47,785 nucleotides of DNA from Cytophagales bacterium (GCA_020627945.1 JAHDFW010000007.1:4039-51823); one strand, 5' to 3'; numbered from the stretch's first letter, positions 1 through 9,000 are shown. A program made the numbers and translations. Notes: a model not told the origin generated them from the letters alone.

Positions 1-92
1 AAGTTTGAGCAAGCGTAGCTGTGACAACTTAAGCCTTACAATAAAGATCAGTTTCTAACTGAGACACCTCTCATTTCAAATCAGCCAACAAA

Positions 93-100
93 TAACTTTG
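93..100 (+). promoter_or_regulatory. candidate -7 promoter element for accC-serC
   Basis: TAACTTTG matches the Bacteroidota -7 consensus TAnnTTTG exactly and lies 77 bases before the GTG start of accC, which leaves a plausible leader of about 70 nt. I see no good TTTG at the -33 position, so this rests on a single short match in AT-rich DNA. The rest of positions 1-177 holds no gene I can support. Confidence 0.4.
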
Positions 101-177
101 TCTTTAACACAATTCTTAGTTTTTTTACAACATAGAATCGAATGGTTATTTCGTAGAAATAAAAGAATAAAGAAAAG

Positions 178-1659
178 GTGAAAGAGATCAACAAAATTTT
201 AGTGGCAAATCGTGGTGAGATTGCAATGCGTGTATTGAAATCTGCCAAAGCGATGGGAATTAAAACAGTGGCTATTTATAGTGAAGCTGATAGAAATGCT
301 TTGCATACTCGTTATGCTGATGAATCAGTTTGTGTTGGACCTCCTCCTTCTTCTGAATCTTACTTACAAGCTGACAAAATCATCGAAGTTTGTAAAGAAC
401 TAGGGGTTGATGGAATTCACCCAGGATATGGTTTCCTTTCTGAAAACGCTGATTTCGCAAGAAAAGTGACCGAAGCTGGAATAACTTTCATTGGTCCTTC
501 TCCAGAGTCTATTGAGGTTATGGGTGATAAACTTGCTGCTAAAGCAACTGTTACTAAGTTCAACATTCCTCTTGTTCCTGGTTCGGATGGAGCAATTACT
601 GACATAGCTGAAGCTAAAAAACTTGCAGGTGAAATTGGATTCCCAATTATGATTAAAGCAAGTGCCGGTGGTGGAGGTAAAGGAATGAGAATCGTACGTA
701 GTGAAGCTGAATTCGAAGAGCAAATGGATCGTGCGGTAAGTGAAGCGGTTTCTTCTTTTGGAAACGGTGAAGTGTTTATTGAAAAATACATAGGCTCTCC
801 AAAACATATTGAAATTCAAGTCCTTGCTGATACTCATGGAAATACGGTATATCTTTTCGAAAGAGAATGTTCCGTTCAGCGACGTCACCAAAAGGTAGTT
901 GAGGAAGCTCCTTCTCCAGTTGTGGATGAGGCAATGCGTAAAGCGATGGGTGAATGTGCTGTTGATGTAGCAAAATCTTGTAACTACGTTGGTGCTGGTA
1001 CGGTAGAGTTTATTGTTGATGAAGATCTTAATTTCTACTTCCTAGAAATGAATACGCGTCTTCAAGTGGAGCACCCTGTGACTGAACTAATTACTGGAGT
1101 TGATCTTGTAAAGGAACAAATCAATGTTGCAAAGGGTGAAAAACTTGCCTTTACTCAAGATGATTTAACGATAACTGGACATTCGGTAGAACTTCGTCTT
1201 TATGCGGAGGATCCAGAAGATAACTTCACACCAGATATTGGTGTGCTAGAAGAATTCGAAGCTCCTAATGCTGATTTCGTACGTTTGGACACTGGTTTTG
1301 TAAAAGGAATGGAGATTCCGATTTACTATGATCCAATGTTGGCTAAAGTTATAACCTATGGTAAAGATCGTGCTGAAGCAATTCAAAATATGCTTTGGAC
1401 GATTGAAAACTTTAAGCTTAAAGGGGTTAAAACTACCCTCCCATTCGGAAAATTTGTACTTACACACCCAAGTTTCCTTTCAGGGAAATTTGATACGCAT
1501 TTCGTTGCCAATTATTGGTCTCCTGAGATTCTTGAAAATGAGCATAAGGAAAATGCAGAAGTGGCAGCGTTATTTACTGAACACTTATTGGAACAACCTA
1601 GATGGAACAATTTTGATCGTGAAAAGAACGAATCAAATTGGACCGCGCGTAAAGCATAG
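178..1659 (+). CDS. accC: acetyl-CoA carboxylase, biotin carboxylase subunit
   Basis: Biotin carboxylase carries out the ATP-dependent carboxylation of biotin on the carrier protein, the first half-reaction of acetyl-CoA (or propionyl-CoA) carboxylase at the entry to fatty acid synthesis. Visible motifs are the N-terminal KILVANRGEIAMRV, the ATP-grasp glycine loop SAGGGGKGMR (about 162-171), RRHQKVVEEAPSP (about 235-247) and the catalytic EMNTRLQVEHPVTE (about 290-303). At 493 aa it is longer than the roughly 450-aa E. coli enzyme, with an extra tail of about 45 residues. No biotinyl domain is fused to it. The start is GTG: the only nearby upstream ATG (about 143) meets a stop after four codons, and translation from GTG gives the expected N-terminus. 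serC follows 24 bp downstream on the same strand. accB is not visible. The acyl-CoA specificity cannot be decided from this subunit. Confidence 0.95.
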   Translation: MKEINKILVANRGEIAMRVLKSAKAMGIKTVAIYSEADRNALHTRYADESVCVGPPPSSESYLQADKIIEVCKELGVDGIHPGYGFLSENADFARKVTEAGITFIGPSPESIEVMGDKLAAKATVTKFNIPLVPGSDGAITDIAEAKKLAGEIGFPIMIKASAGGGGKGMRIVRSEAEFEEQMDRAVSEAVSSFGNGEVFIEKYIGSPKHIEIQVLADTHGNTVYLFERECSVQRRHQKVVEEAPSPVVDEAMRKAMGECAVDVAKSCNYVGAGTVEFIVDEDLNFYFLEMNTRLQVEHPVTELITGVDLVKEQINVAKGEKLAFTQDDLTITGHSVELRLYAEDPEDNFTPDIGVLEEFEAPNADFVRLDTGFVKGMEIPIYYDPMLAKVITYGKDRAEAIQNMLWTIENFKLKGVKTTLPFGKFVLTHPSFLSGKFDTHFVANYWSPEILENEHKENAEVAALFTEHLLEQPRWNNFDREKNESNWTARKA

Positions 1660-1683
1660 TTAACCTCTTAATATTATATAACT

Positions 1684-2766
1684 ATGCCTGTAAAAAAGCA
1701 TAACTTCTCCGCTGGCCCTTCAATACTGCCAGAATACACGTTTGAGCGATGTTCTCAAGCTGTTTTGGAATTAAATGAAATGGGTCTTTCATTGCTTGAA
1801 ATTTCTCATAGAAGTGACGAATTTGTTGACATTCTAAATCAAACTAAAGAACTTATCAAGGAATTACTAGATGTCCCTTCTTCGCATGAGATTCTTTTCA
1901 TACAGGGTGGAGCTAGCATGCAGTTTTGTATGATTCCTTACAATCTTTTGCCTGTAAATGGTAAGTGCGGCTTTGTGGATACTGGTACATGGTCTTCCAA
2001 AGCTATTAAGGAAGCTAAAATATTTGGTGAAACTCATGTATTGGCTAGTTCAGATGATAAAAATTATTCTTACGTACCAAAAGAATACAACATCCCTGAA
2101 AATCTAGATTTTCTACACATCACAACGAATAACACAATTTACGGTACCCAACTAAAGGATCTTCCTAAAACTGATGTTACACTCATAGCAGACATGTCCT
2201 CCGACATCTTTAGCAAACCTGTGGATGTTTCCAAATATGGATTAATCTATGCTGGAGCGCAAAAGAATATTGGTCCTTCGGGAATCACATTGGTAATTAT
2301 CCGAAAAGATTTATTAGGTAAAACTGGAAGAACAATTCCTTCGATGTTAGATTATCAAAATTATATTGATAAGGAATCGATGTTCAATACACCTCCTACT
2401 TTTGCGATCTATGCAATGCTGCAAACCTTAAAATGGTTAAAAGAAGAAGGTGGTGTTCCTGCGATGGAACTTCGAAATGAGACCAAAGCGGATTTACTTT
2501 ATTCGGAGATTGAACGTAATCAAATGTTCGACGGTGTTTCGGAAGTAGAAGACCGTTCATTAATGAATGTTACATTCCGTCTTAAGGAAGAGTACAAAGA
2601 ATTAGAGACAGCATTTTTAAAACATTGTGAGCGTAGATTAATCTCTGGAATTAAAGGACATAGATCTGTTGGAGGGTTTCGAGCTTCAATCTACAATGCT
2701 ATGAATATTAAAAGTGTAATGGCTCTAGTACATTGTATGGAGGAGTTTGAGAAAGCTAATAATTAA
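1684..2766 (+). CDS. serC: 3-phosphoserine/phosphohydroxythreonine transaminase
   Basis: This PLP-dependent class V aminotransferase converts 3-phosphohydroxypyruvate and glutamate to phosphoserine in serine synthesis, and serves the parallel step of pyridoxal phosphate synthesis in organisms that use that route. The family N-terminus HNFSAGPSILPE, the substrate-loop HRSDEF, and IQGGASMQF are clear. The PLP-binding lysine is about residue 194 in YAGAQKNIGPSG. Length (360 aa) is normal. It starts at ATG 24 bp after accC, so the two are probably co-transcribed. serA, often a neighbour in this phylum, is not present here. The gene ends just before a bidirectional terminator shared with the convergent gene at 2832. 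Confidence 0.95.
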   Translation: MPVKKHNFSAGPSILPEYTFERCSQAVLELNEMGLSLLEISHRSDEFVDILNQTKELIKELLDVPSSHEILFIQGGASMQFCMIPYNLLPVNGKCGFVDTGTWSSKAIKEAKIFGETHVLASSDDKNYSYVPKEYNIPENLDFLHITTNNTIYGTQLKDLPKTDVTLIADMSSDIFSKPVDVSKYGLIYAGAQKNIGPSGITLVIIRKDLLGKTGRTIPSMLDYQNYIDKESMFNTPPTFAIYAMLQTLKWLKEEGGVPAMELRNETKADLLYSEIERNQMFDGVSEVEDRSLMNVTFRLKEEYKELETAFLKHCERRLISGIKGHRSVGGFRASIYNAMNIKSVMALVHCMEEFEKANN

Positions 2767-2776
2767 AACTGAAGAC

Positions 2777-2811
2777 AAAAAAACCGACCTGTTTCCAGAT
2801 CGGTTTTACAT
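2777..2811. terminator. bidirectional terminator between serC and the T9SS protein gene (copy 1)
   Basis: An inverted repeat with arms AAAACCGA and TCGGTTTT (2780-2807), continued by a CTG/CAG inner pair around a TTTC loop, with a single C-A mismatch. It has A's on the left and T's on the right and sits between the 3' ends of two convergent genes, as a bidirectional intrinsic terminator should. Thirty-five bases here are identical to 4159-4193. Confidence 0.85.
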
Positions 2812-2831
2812 ATAAGAACAATTTAATATTT

Positions 2832-4061
2832 CTATTTTCTCACTACTTGTGAAGAGTGTAACTCTCCATTATTGGTTCTTAGTTCTAGAATATAAGTCCC
2901 TTGTTCCAAACCACCTAAATCTATTGTACTGTCCTCTTCTTGTAAACGCCCTATCATTTTTTCTTGATTGGTAGATTTACTGATTAATCGATATGAAACT
3001 TCCTTCCATGAATCAGGTCTTGAAATTTTAATCTCACCATCCGTTGGATTAGGTGTAACTTTAATTCTATGAACATTATCTAAGCTAGGTCTACTTAATT
3101 TATGTAGATCTTGAAAAGTAAACCAACAATAACCTAGCACATTAACATTGGAAGAAGGCAAATCATTATACCCTTGATTGCAACGCATCCATACATTATA
3201 TGGCATTTTCCACCTAGAAGAAAATGGCTTAGTAAGATCATCAAGCCATTCATACATATCATCACCAGAATTTTGAGCCTTAAACAATGTTATAATATTC
3301 GAATTACCCGCGGCGTTTTCTAGAAAGTTCCATCGGTATTGTTTCGAACCAAAAATATTATTGGTAGAGTGATCATAAGGGCTTTCTAAAAAGTAAGCTA
3401 CGTAAGTTCGATCAGACAATAAAGTGATTTGATCGATTTGATTTTGACCATAAATGTCCTTCTGAGCTGTTCCGTTTGAAGGGTTTCCAATATAAGTTTC
3501 ACATAATATAGAGTTATTATCACACAACGTACTGATATGTTGCAAGAGAGGCAAATAAACTTGAAACCCTATCTGTGGTGTTGAAAAGTTGCTACTTTTC
3601 CAAAATTCAAATTCAAACTGAATTCCATCAAACCTCTCAGCGCTAGTCGGGGCTGGAGTTAATAGGTCATCCACAAGTAAATCGGCATCTTCATCTGATC
3701 CAGTTATAACACTAACTGTTACATTACGAGAATGTGCGTATTCCATAAAATCCCAAAACTTAGGAGGAAAAGAATTCGGGTAATTTGAAACCCCTCTAAT
3801 TATACCATATAAAACTAAATGGTTAAAATCATGATTAACAGCCCAATTCACCAAAGATTTAGAGGTTACCTGCCTGTAATAATACGGTGGATCTGCATAG
3901 ATAATATGATCTGCATTGGAAACATACATTGCTCTAACTGATGCCGGAGCATTAATATTTTCACAAGCAATACTGTGTGGTAAGTCTTTTTTGTGCGTTG
4001 TCTGACCAAAGGCACAAGAAAAACTAATTAAGATAAAGTAAGCAAAAATGTATTTTTTCAT
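2832..4061 (-). CDS. secreted protein with T9SS type A sorting domain, possible TIM-barrel hydrolase fold
   Basis: The 409-aa product has a Sec signal peptide (MKKYIFAYFILISFSCAFG, cleavage near residue 19) and a C-terminal type A sorting domain of about 75 residues, beginning VTPNPTDGEIKIS and ending with GTYILELRTNNGELHSSQVV and a basic tail. It should therefore cross the outer membrane by T9SS. The middle is not a family I can name. Stretches such as HLVLYGIIRGV, NVTVSVITGSDE and FDGIQFEFEFW alternate strand-like and helix-like segments with acidic residues at strand ends, as in glycoside-hydrolase-type TIM barrels; that is inference from pattern only. The gene is transcribed alone and is bracketed by two identical terminators. 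Confidence 0.85.
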   Translation of the reverse strand: MKKYIFAYFILISFSCAFGQTTHKKDLPHSIACENINAPASVRAMYVSNADHIIYADPPYYYRQVTSKSLVNWAVNHDFNHLVLYGIIRGVSNYPNSFPPKFWDFMEYAHSRNVTVSVITGSDEDADLLVDDLLTPAPTSAERFDGIQFEFEFWKSSNFSTPQIGFQVYLPLLQHISTLCDNNSILCETYIGNPSNGTAQKDIYGQNQIDQITLLSDRTYVAYFLESPYDHSTNNIFGSKQYRWNFLENAAGNSNIITLFKAQNSGDDMYEWLDDLTKPFSSRWKMPYNVWMRCNQGYNDLPSSNVNVLGYCWFTFQDLHKLSRPSLDNVHRIKVTPNPTDGEIKISRPDSWKEVSYRLISKSTNQEKMIGRLQEEDSTIDLGGLEQGTYILELRTNNGELHSSQVVRK

Positions 4062-4158
4062 GGGAATTAATAATGTGATTGTTAAGCAAAGTAAACTTTT
4101 TTTAACAAAAACAAAAGCTAAATGTGCAGAATTTATTTACGAAAATGTATGTTACACA

Positions 4159-4193
4159 AAAAAAACCGACCTGTTTCCAGATCGGTTTTACAT
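4159..4193. terminator. intrinsic terminator downstream of the TPR gene (copy 2)
   Basis: This is the same 35 bases as 2777-2811: arms AAAACCGA/TCGGTTTT at 4162-4189 around CTG-TTTC-CAG, flanked by an A-tract on the left. It lies 22 bp beyond the 3' end of the minus-strand TPR gene, so it would act as that gene's terminator and insulate the T9SS gene downstream. Confidence 0.8.
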
Positions 4194-4215
4194 TTAATCT
4201 TATTTCTAAAACTTA

Positions 4216-5385
4216 TTACAGCTTTTTAGCCATTTCGTCTGCTTTAGCATCTTGTCCTACCTGAATATACGCATTCATTAATGACTGGATTACATCTTTG
4301 GCAACGGCTACTTTAGGGTTAGCAGCTACACGCATGTTGTTAATTTTGTGAGCCTCTTCAAAATAAGGAATTGATTTACCCATGTTCTCCTTTATCTGAG
4401 CCTTCATTTTTGCTCCATTCTTCTTGAATTCAGGATCTCTATAATCCATATTTCTCAGCTTCGTATCGATTTCAGCAGCTTGGTTGTAATAAATACTTCC
4501 AATTGAAAAGTAGATATACTCAGCAATTCCTGGATCTTTATCAACATCTACCAATTCCTTTGCCTTGGTATAAGTCGCTTCTGCTTCAGCACCAGACTGC
4601 AAACTACCTTTCAAGCAATACAACATTGGGTTACTTGGTTCTTTCGCAATGGCTGCTTCAATACTTTCTTTCGCTTCTGCTTTCTTCCCCATCGCCATGT
4701 ACATGTCAATTCTCCACTTTAAGAAGTTTGTTGACTCTGGGTTATCCGCAATTGCTCTATCTAATGTAGCTAAAGCAGCTGTGCTATCTTCTGCAGTTCC
4801 TTTCATCAATTGAGCAGCATAGATATTACGATAGTAATCCCCTTTTTTAAACCCTTGCTTAATCAAACGATCATTAATATCAACTACATCATCGTACTTT
4901 TTAAGGTTATTCATACAAATTGTACTTGCATAAACATACGCTAAAGTATCCTTAGGACTAACTTTCATTCCTACTTGATAAATTTCATATGCACCTGCAT
5001 AATCCTCAGCTTCGTACTTTTTAAACGCCTTGTTAATGATTTCGTTGTAGATGGCTCCTTTCTTTTCTTCAGCCTTCTCTACCATTCCTTTACTTTCGTT
5101 CAATTCAATGCTCTTCTCATACGAAGCAACAGCAGTCTCGAGGAAAGAAGGGTCACTTTTAGCGTCAGCTAATTTTTGATAAATCAATCCACGGTAAGTC
5201 CATGTTTTAGATTTCCCTTTTGTCTTATCATGATTTACTGCTTTATCAATGTAAATACGTGCATTATCATAATCACCTTCATCAAAGTAAAGCTTTGCAT
5301 TAGTAACCGCCCCGTTCTGCGCCATTGCTCCTAAAGAAATAAAACTTCCTAAGGCTAATGCTAAAGTCAATTTATTCATTCTCAT
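4216..5385 (-). CDS. exported tetratricopeptide repeat protein
   Basis: A 389-aa protein with a signal peptide (MRMNKLTLALALGSFISLGAMAQ, cleavage after AMA) followed by TPR-type helical hairpins. Examples are AKLYFDEGDYDNARIYIDKA, ALATLDRAIADNPESTNFLK and AKESIEAAIAKEPSNPMLYC. It should be periplasmic or attached to the periplasmic face of a membrane and act as a scaffold; no enzymatic motif is visible. It starts at ATG 87 bp downstream of gyrA on the same strand, so it may be partly co-transcribed with gyrA, and it ends in its own terminator. TPR proteins of this size are common in Bacteroidota and the partner cannot be inferred. Confidence 0.85.
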   Translation of the reverse strand: MRMNKLTLALALGSFISLGAMAQNGAVTNAKLYFDEGDYDNARIYIDKAVNHDKTKGKSKTWTYRGLIYQKLADAKSDPSFLETAVASYEKSIELNESKGMVEKAEEKKGAIYNEIINKAFKKYEAEDYAGAYEIYQVGMKVSPKDTLAYVYASTICMNNLKKYDDVVDINDRLIKQGFKKGDYYRNIYAAQLMKGTAEDSTAALATLDRAIADNPESTNFLKWRIDMYMAMGKKAEAKESIEAAIAKEPSNPMLYCLKGSLQSGAEAEATYTKAKELVDVDKDPGIAEYIYFSIGSIYYNQAAEIDTKLRNMDYRDPEFKKNGAKMKAQIKENMGKSIPYFEEAHKINNMRVAANPKVAVAKDVIQSLMNAYIQVGQDAKADEMAKKL

Positions 5386-5472
5386 TTTAGTATTCTTTCA
5401 ATTTTAACTTTTTATAACAACTTACATGCCATAACGATTTGACATTCTGTTTGGTTGCTTAAATATTAACTT

Positions 5473-8073
5473 TTATTCTTCAGTTTTTTCTTCAGTACCG
5501 GAATCAGAAGCCGCTTCTTCACCACCTTCTGCGGTATTGGTAACGTCTCCATTTTCAGTTCCTTCCGCTCCTTCTACTCCTTCTCCATTCTCTTCGTCTT
5601 CGTCTTTTTCCTCAACTACTTTAGTTACCGAAGTAATTTCATCATTCTTGCCAAGTTTGATCAATCTAACTCCTTGAGTATTTCTACCCATAACTCTCAT
5701 ACTTTCCACACTTAGACGAATCGTAATTCCAGACTTATTAATGATCATCAAACCATCTTCATCCGTTACAGAAAGAAGCGCAACCATTTCACCTGTTTTA
5801 TCAGTGACGTTCAATGTTTTAACTCCTTTACCACCACGGTTGGTAATTCTATAATTAGGATCACCAGTTTCTGGGTCATCTAACCAAGTACGTTTACCAT
5901 ATCCTTGTTCTGAAACTACTAGAATCGTTTGATCTGTATCTTCTTTACTAGCACATACCAATCCAACTACTTTATCTTCTTCGCTTGCTAAAGTAACTCC
6001 TCTAACACCTGCAGCGCTACGCCCCATAGAACGAACTTTCTCTTCTGGGAAACGAATTGCTCTACCAGAACGAAGTCCAATTACGATATCACTGTTACCA
6101 TCAGTAAGTTTAACATTCATTAACTGATCTCCTTCTCTAATCGTAATCGCATTAATACCATTAGTTCTTGGACGAGAATATTGCTCTAATAATGTTTTCT
6201 TAATAACACCTTTCTCTGTACAGAATACGATGTGGTGATTATTGATATAATCCTCGTCTTTAAGGTTCTTAACATTAATTACTGCTCTAATAGAATCATC
6301 AGACTCAATGTTAATCAAGTTTTGAATTGGTCTACCTTTAGAAGTTTTGTTACCTTCTGGTATTTCAAATACACGTTGCCAGAACAATCGACCTTTCTCA
6401 GTAAAGAACAATAAATAATTGTGAGTTGTAGCAACAAACAGATGTTCAATGTAGTCTGTATCTTTGGTTTTGGCTCCTTTAGAACCTCTTCCTCCACGTC
6501 CTTGTTCACGATACTCTGTAAGAGCAGTACGTTTGATGTATCCTTCTGATGAAATAGAAAGTACCATTTCGTCATCTGGAATCATATCTTCTATAGAGAA
6601 TTCAGCCGAACTATACTCAATGTTAGTTCTACGCTCATCTCCATATTTTTCTTTCATTTGAATCAATTCATCTTTAATAATTTCCATTCTTCTGGATTCA
6701 TTATCAAGAATATCTTTCAAATCTTTGATGAGGGCCATTACCTCTTCGTATTCAGCTCTTAATTTTTCTTGCTCCAGACCTGTCAACTGTCTTAATCTCA
6801 TTTCAACAATTGCACGAGACTGAATTTCAGAAAGTTCGAAGCGCTCAATTAAAGCATTTCTTGCATCTTCCGGGTTCTTAGATCCACGGATTATTTTGAT
6901 TACTTCATCTATATTATCTGAAGCTATAATTAAGCCCTCAAGAATATGAGCTCTCTTTTCGGCTTCTTCTAATTCGTACTTGGTTCTACGAATAACCACT
7001 TCGTGACGATGCTCAACAAAGTAATGGATCAAATCCCTTAGATTAAGCAGTTGCGGTCTTCCGTGAACAAGCGCAATATTGTTAACACTGAATGAAGTCT
7101 GAAGAGCGGTATGCTTGAACAAATTGTTCAGTACCACGTTTGGCATTGCATCACGCTTTAATTCATAAACGATACGCATTCCATTACGATCTGATTCGTC
7201 TCTCAAATCAGAAACACCTTCAATCTTGCCTTCGTTGATCAATGCAGCAGTCTTTTCCAACATGGTCCCCTTATTTACCATGTAAGGAATTTCAGTAATA
7301 ATGATTTGCTCCTTATTTCCTGACTCTGTAGTTTCAATGGTAGATTTTGCTCTAACTACCACTCTACCTTTACCAGTTTCGAAAGCAGATTTAACACCTT
7401 CGTAACCATAAATAGTACCTCCTGTTGGAAAATCAGGAGCTGTGATATACTTCATTAACTCAGGAACCTCAATATCCTTATTCTCAATATAAGCAATAGT
7501 ACCATTTACCAATTCGGTAAGGTTGTGAGGTGCCATGTTTGTAGCCATACCAACCGCAATACCAGAAGCTCCATTTAAAAGCAGATTTGGCACTTTAGCA
7601 GGAAGAACAGATGGTTCTTTCAACGAATCATCAAAGTTTGGGTTAAAATCAACCGTTCTCTTATCAATATCGGAAAGCATCTCTTCGGCTATTCTCATAA
7701 GACGAGCCTCTGTATAACGCATTGCTGCTGGAGAATCACCATCAATAGAACCAAAGTTACCTTGACCATCTACCATTGGATAACGTAATGACCACTCTTG
7801 TGCCATACGTACCATAGTATCATATACCGAAGTATCTCCATGCGGATGATACTTACCTAAAACCTCCCCTACAATTCTCGCGGATTTTTTATACGGTTTA
7901 TTGTGTTGAACACCCAATTCGTGCATTCCAAATAATACTCGGCGATGTACTGGCTTCATACCATCTCGTACATCTGGAAGCGCTCTTGAAACGATAACCG
8001 ACATCGAATAATCGATGTAGGCTCCTTTCATTTCATCTTCAATATTAATGTTAATAATATTCCCGTCTGCCAT
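5473..8073 (-). CDS. gyrA: DNA gyrase subunit A
   Basis: Gyrase A is the breakage-reunion subunit that introduces negative supercoils together with GyrB. The N-terminus, the [10 protein letters not shown] quinolone-binding segment, the catalytic tyrosine at about residue 120 ([10 protein letters not shown]), and the GyrA-box QGRGGRG in the C-terminal pinwheel are all present. The GyrA-box separates gyrase from topoisomerase IV ParC. The 866-aa length is normal. The protein ends in a very acidic tail of about 45 residues; acidic tails tune the wrapping activity of the C-terminal domain in other gyrases. The position equivalent to E. coli Ser83 is Thr81, while the Asp87 equivalent (Asp85) is kept. 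The gene starts at ATG; upstream is about 480 bp without a gene. Confidence 0.97.
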   Translation of the reverse strand: MADGNIININIEDEMKGAYIDYSMSVIVSRALPDVRDGMKPVHRRVLFGMHELGVQHNKPYKKSARIVGEVLGKYHPHGDTSVYDTMVRMAQEWSLRYPMVDGQGNFGSIDGDSPAAMRYTEARLMRIAEEMLSDIDKRTVDFNPNFDDSLKEPSVLPAKVPNLLLNGASGIAVGMATNMAPHNLTELVNGTIAYIENKDIEVPELMKYITAPDFPTGGTIYGYEGVKSAFETGKGRVVVRAKSTIETTESGNKEQIIITEIPYMVNKGTMLEKTAALINEGKIEGVSDLRDESDRNGMRIVYELKRDAMPNVVLNNLFKHTALQTSFSVNNIALVHGRPQLLNLRDLIHYFVEHRHEVVIRRTKYELEEAEKRAHILEGLIIASDNIDEVIKIIRGSKNPEDARNALIERFELSEIQSRAIVEMRLRQLTGLEQEKLRAEYEEVMALIKDLKDILDNESRRMEIIKDELIQMKEKYGDERRTNIEYSSAEFSIEDMIPDDEMVLSISSEGYIKRTALTEYREQGRGGRGSKGAKTKDTDYIEHLFVATTHNYLLFFTEKGRLFWQRVFEIPEGNKTSKGRPIQNLINIESDDSIRAVINVKNLKDEDYINNHHIVFCTEKGVIKKTLLEQYSRPRTNGINAITIREGDQLMNVKLTDGNSDIVIGLRSGRAIRFPEEKVRSMGRSAAGVRGVTLASEEDKVVGLVCASKEDTDQTILVVSEQGYGKRTWLDDPETGDPNYRITNRGGKGVKTLNVTDKTGEMVALLSVTDEDGLMIINKSGITIRLSVESMRVMGRNTQGVRLIKLGKNDEITSVTKVVEEKDEDEENGEGVEGAEGTENGDVTNTAEGGEEAASDSGTEEKTEE

Positions 8074-8328
8074 ATTGCTTTTATGAATTTTTCGTCACTA
8101 AAATTAAACCGTGAAGATACATTTTTTTATGTGAGAAAATGCCAAAAATTCGCAATAATTTGAGTGAAAAAATAGACGTTTTTTATTGAGATTTATTTGA
8201 TAAAAAAAACGCTGTGAAATACGATAAGAAAATCCTTGGAAAGAGAGGGTAAAAACGGACAATCCGAATGTCTAGGGATAAACTTTTCGATTCATTTCAT
8301 TCGTAATTTAATTGCACATTAGAAAATT

Positions 8329-8385
8329 GAAATCTGAATTCAGAAAACGGCCCAAATATTCATTAGAATGGGCTTTTCAGATTTC
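8329..8385. repeat. inverted repeat with nested hairpin
   Basis: Perfect 10-base arms GAAATCTGAA and TTCAGATTTC enclose a second hairpin with arms GCCCA/TGGGC, the latter flanked by AAAA and TTTT. The structure lies between two minus-strand genes and is not needed to end either of them, since the lipoprotein gene has its own terminator. It could be the end of an untranslated RNA or a small dispersed palindrome. Confidence 0.45.
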
Positions 8386-8509
8386 CAGTTTTCGGATTTC
8401 ACATTTTTTTGTTTCAGCTCTAATAAACAAAAAAGGTACGTAAATATTATTCCTCCCCAAATTTTCCGCTTGATCCGTTAAAACCCTCTATACAAAACCA
8501 CATAAAAAA

Positions 8510-8530
8510 GCCCAAACGATACGTTTAGGC
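8510..8530 (-). terminator. intrinsic terminator of the small lipoprotein gene
   Basis: Arms GCCCAAACG and CGTTTAGGC with a three-base loop and one mismatch. On the minus strand the stem is followed by a run of six T's (A's at 8504-8509 on the plus strand). It begins 24 bp past the stop codon of the gene at 8555. Confidence 0.8.
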
Positions 8531-8554
8531 ATATATTATTGTAAACTGGTTATT

Positions 8555-8791
8555 TTACAAAGTCTTTGGACGATCCGGCTTAGGCTTTTTCCAGAATTCT
8601 CCTGTCAGTGGATTTTGTTTCTTACAAATAGGCATACCTCTATAGTACTTCTGACCTCTAGGGTGAGAATGCACCATACGGGTTCTACACTGTTTAATTT
8701 TACATTTCGGGTAAAGCCCAAATAGCTTACCACACGACGTAGTTCCAACAGTTAAGGATAGTACCAAAAATATTTGGAGAAATCGTTTCAT
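8555..8791 (-). CDS. small basic Cys/His-containing lipoprotein
   Basis: The ORF track begins this frame at 8965, but the real start is very probably the ATG at 8791. From there the product is 78 aa with a typical lipoprotein signal (MKRFLQIFLVLSLTVGTTSC, lipidated Cys20). The mature part is short and very basic, with C-x4-C, then H-x-H, then a further Cys (PKCKIKQCR, VHSHPRG, MPICKK). That spacing could bind a metal, but nothing proves it. The upstream extension in the ORF track has no signal peptide and crosses an inverted-repeat element. A -7 promoter match lies 18 bases upstream of the ATG and a terminator follows the gene, so it is probably monocistronic. I do not recognise a named family. 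Confidence 0.75.
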   Translation of the reverse strand: MKRFLQIFLVLSLTVGTTSCGKLFGLYPKCKIKQCRTRMVHSHPRGQKYYRGMPICKKQNPLTGEFWKKPKPDRPKTL

Positions 8792-8808
8792 TTTTTCTTT
8801 CCTAAGTG

Positions 8809-8816
8809 CAAAAATA
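8809..8816 (-). promoter_or_regulatory. candidate -7 promoter element of the small lipoprotein gene
   Basis: On the minus strand TATTTTTG matches TAnnTTTG and lies 18 bases before the ATG at 8791. This supports the shorter start, because the longer ORF would place the promoter inside the coding sequence. Confidence 0.5.
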
Positions 8817-8841
8817 CAAAATTTATAACTAACTTCGTAAT

Positions 8842-9000
8842 GAAGGTCGGAATTATTGAAAAATTCAACGTTAACTAATATACCGGCTCCGCTTGTAACC
8901 CAAGAGCAAGCCCCCACTCTTTGAGTATTAAAGTCAGGGGAAGGTCGACGTCTACAATGGGCCAAATCCTGTTTATAAAGGAGTTTTTCATCCGACCTTC
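8842..9000. repeat. 159-bp element bounded by 10-base inverted repeats
   Basis: GAAGGTCGGA at 8842-8851 is the exact reverse complement of TCCGACCTTC at 8991-9000. A third partial copy, GAAGGTCG, lies at 8940-8947 and can pair with the same right arm, so two alternative foldings are possible. The interior is GC-richer than its flanks and includes CCCC/GGGG-type runs. It is not a tRNA. It could be a transposon relic, a small dispersed element or a structured RNA. Confidence 0.4.

Larger units (their letters stand above)
8074..8554. other. intergenic region between gyrA and the small lipoprotein gene
   Basis: No credible coding sequence on either strand. The part next to gyrA is very AT-rich and should hold its promoter; on the minus strand TATCTTCA (8112-8119) is a near match to TAnnTTTG. 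The middle holds the inverted repeat at 8329-8385 and the far end the terminator at 8510-8530, both listed separately. Confidence 0.6.

Noticed and set aside
1-177. End of an accB or other upstream gene at the left edge
   Set aside because: A frame ends at TAG at 16-18, but too few codons are visible to identify it, and no biotinyl motif is seen.
8555-8965. Full 136-aa version of the small lipoprotein ORF
   Set aside because: The added N-terminus lacks a signal peptide, spans a promoter match and part of the inverted-repeat element, and hides an excellent lipoprotein signal at the internal ATG.
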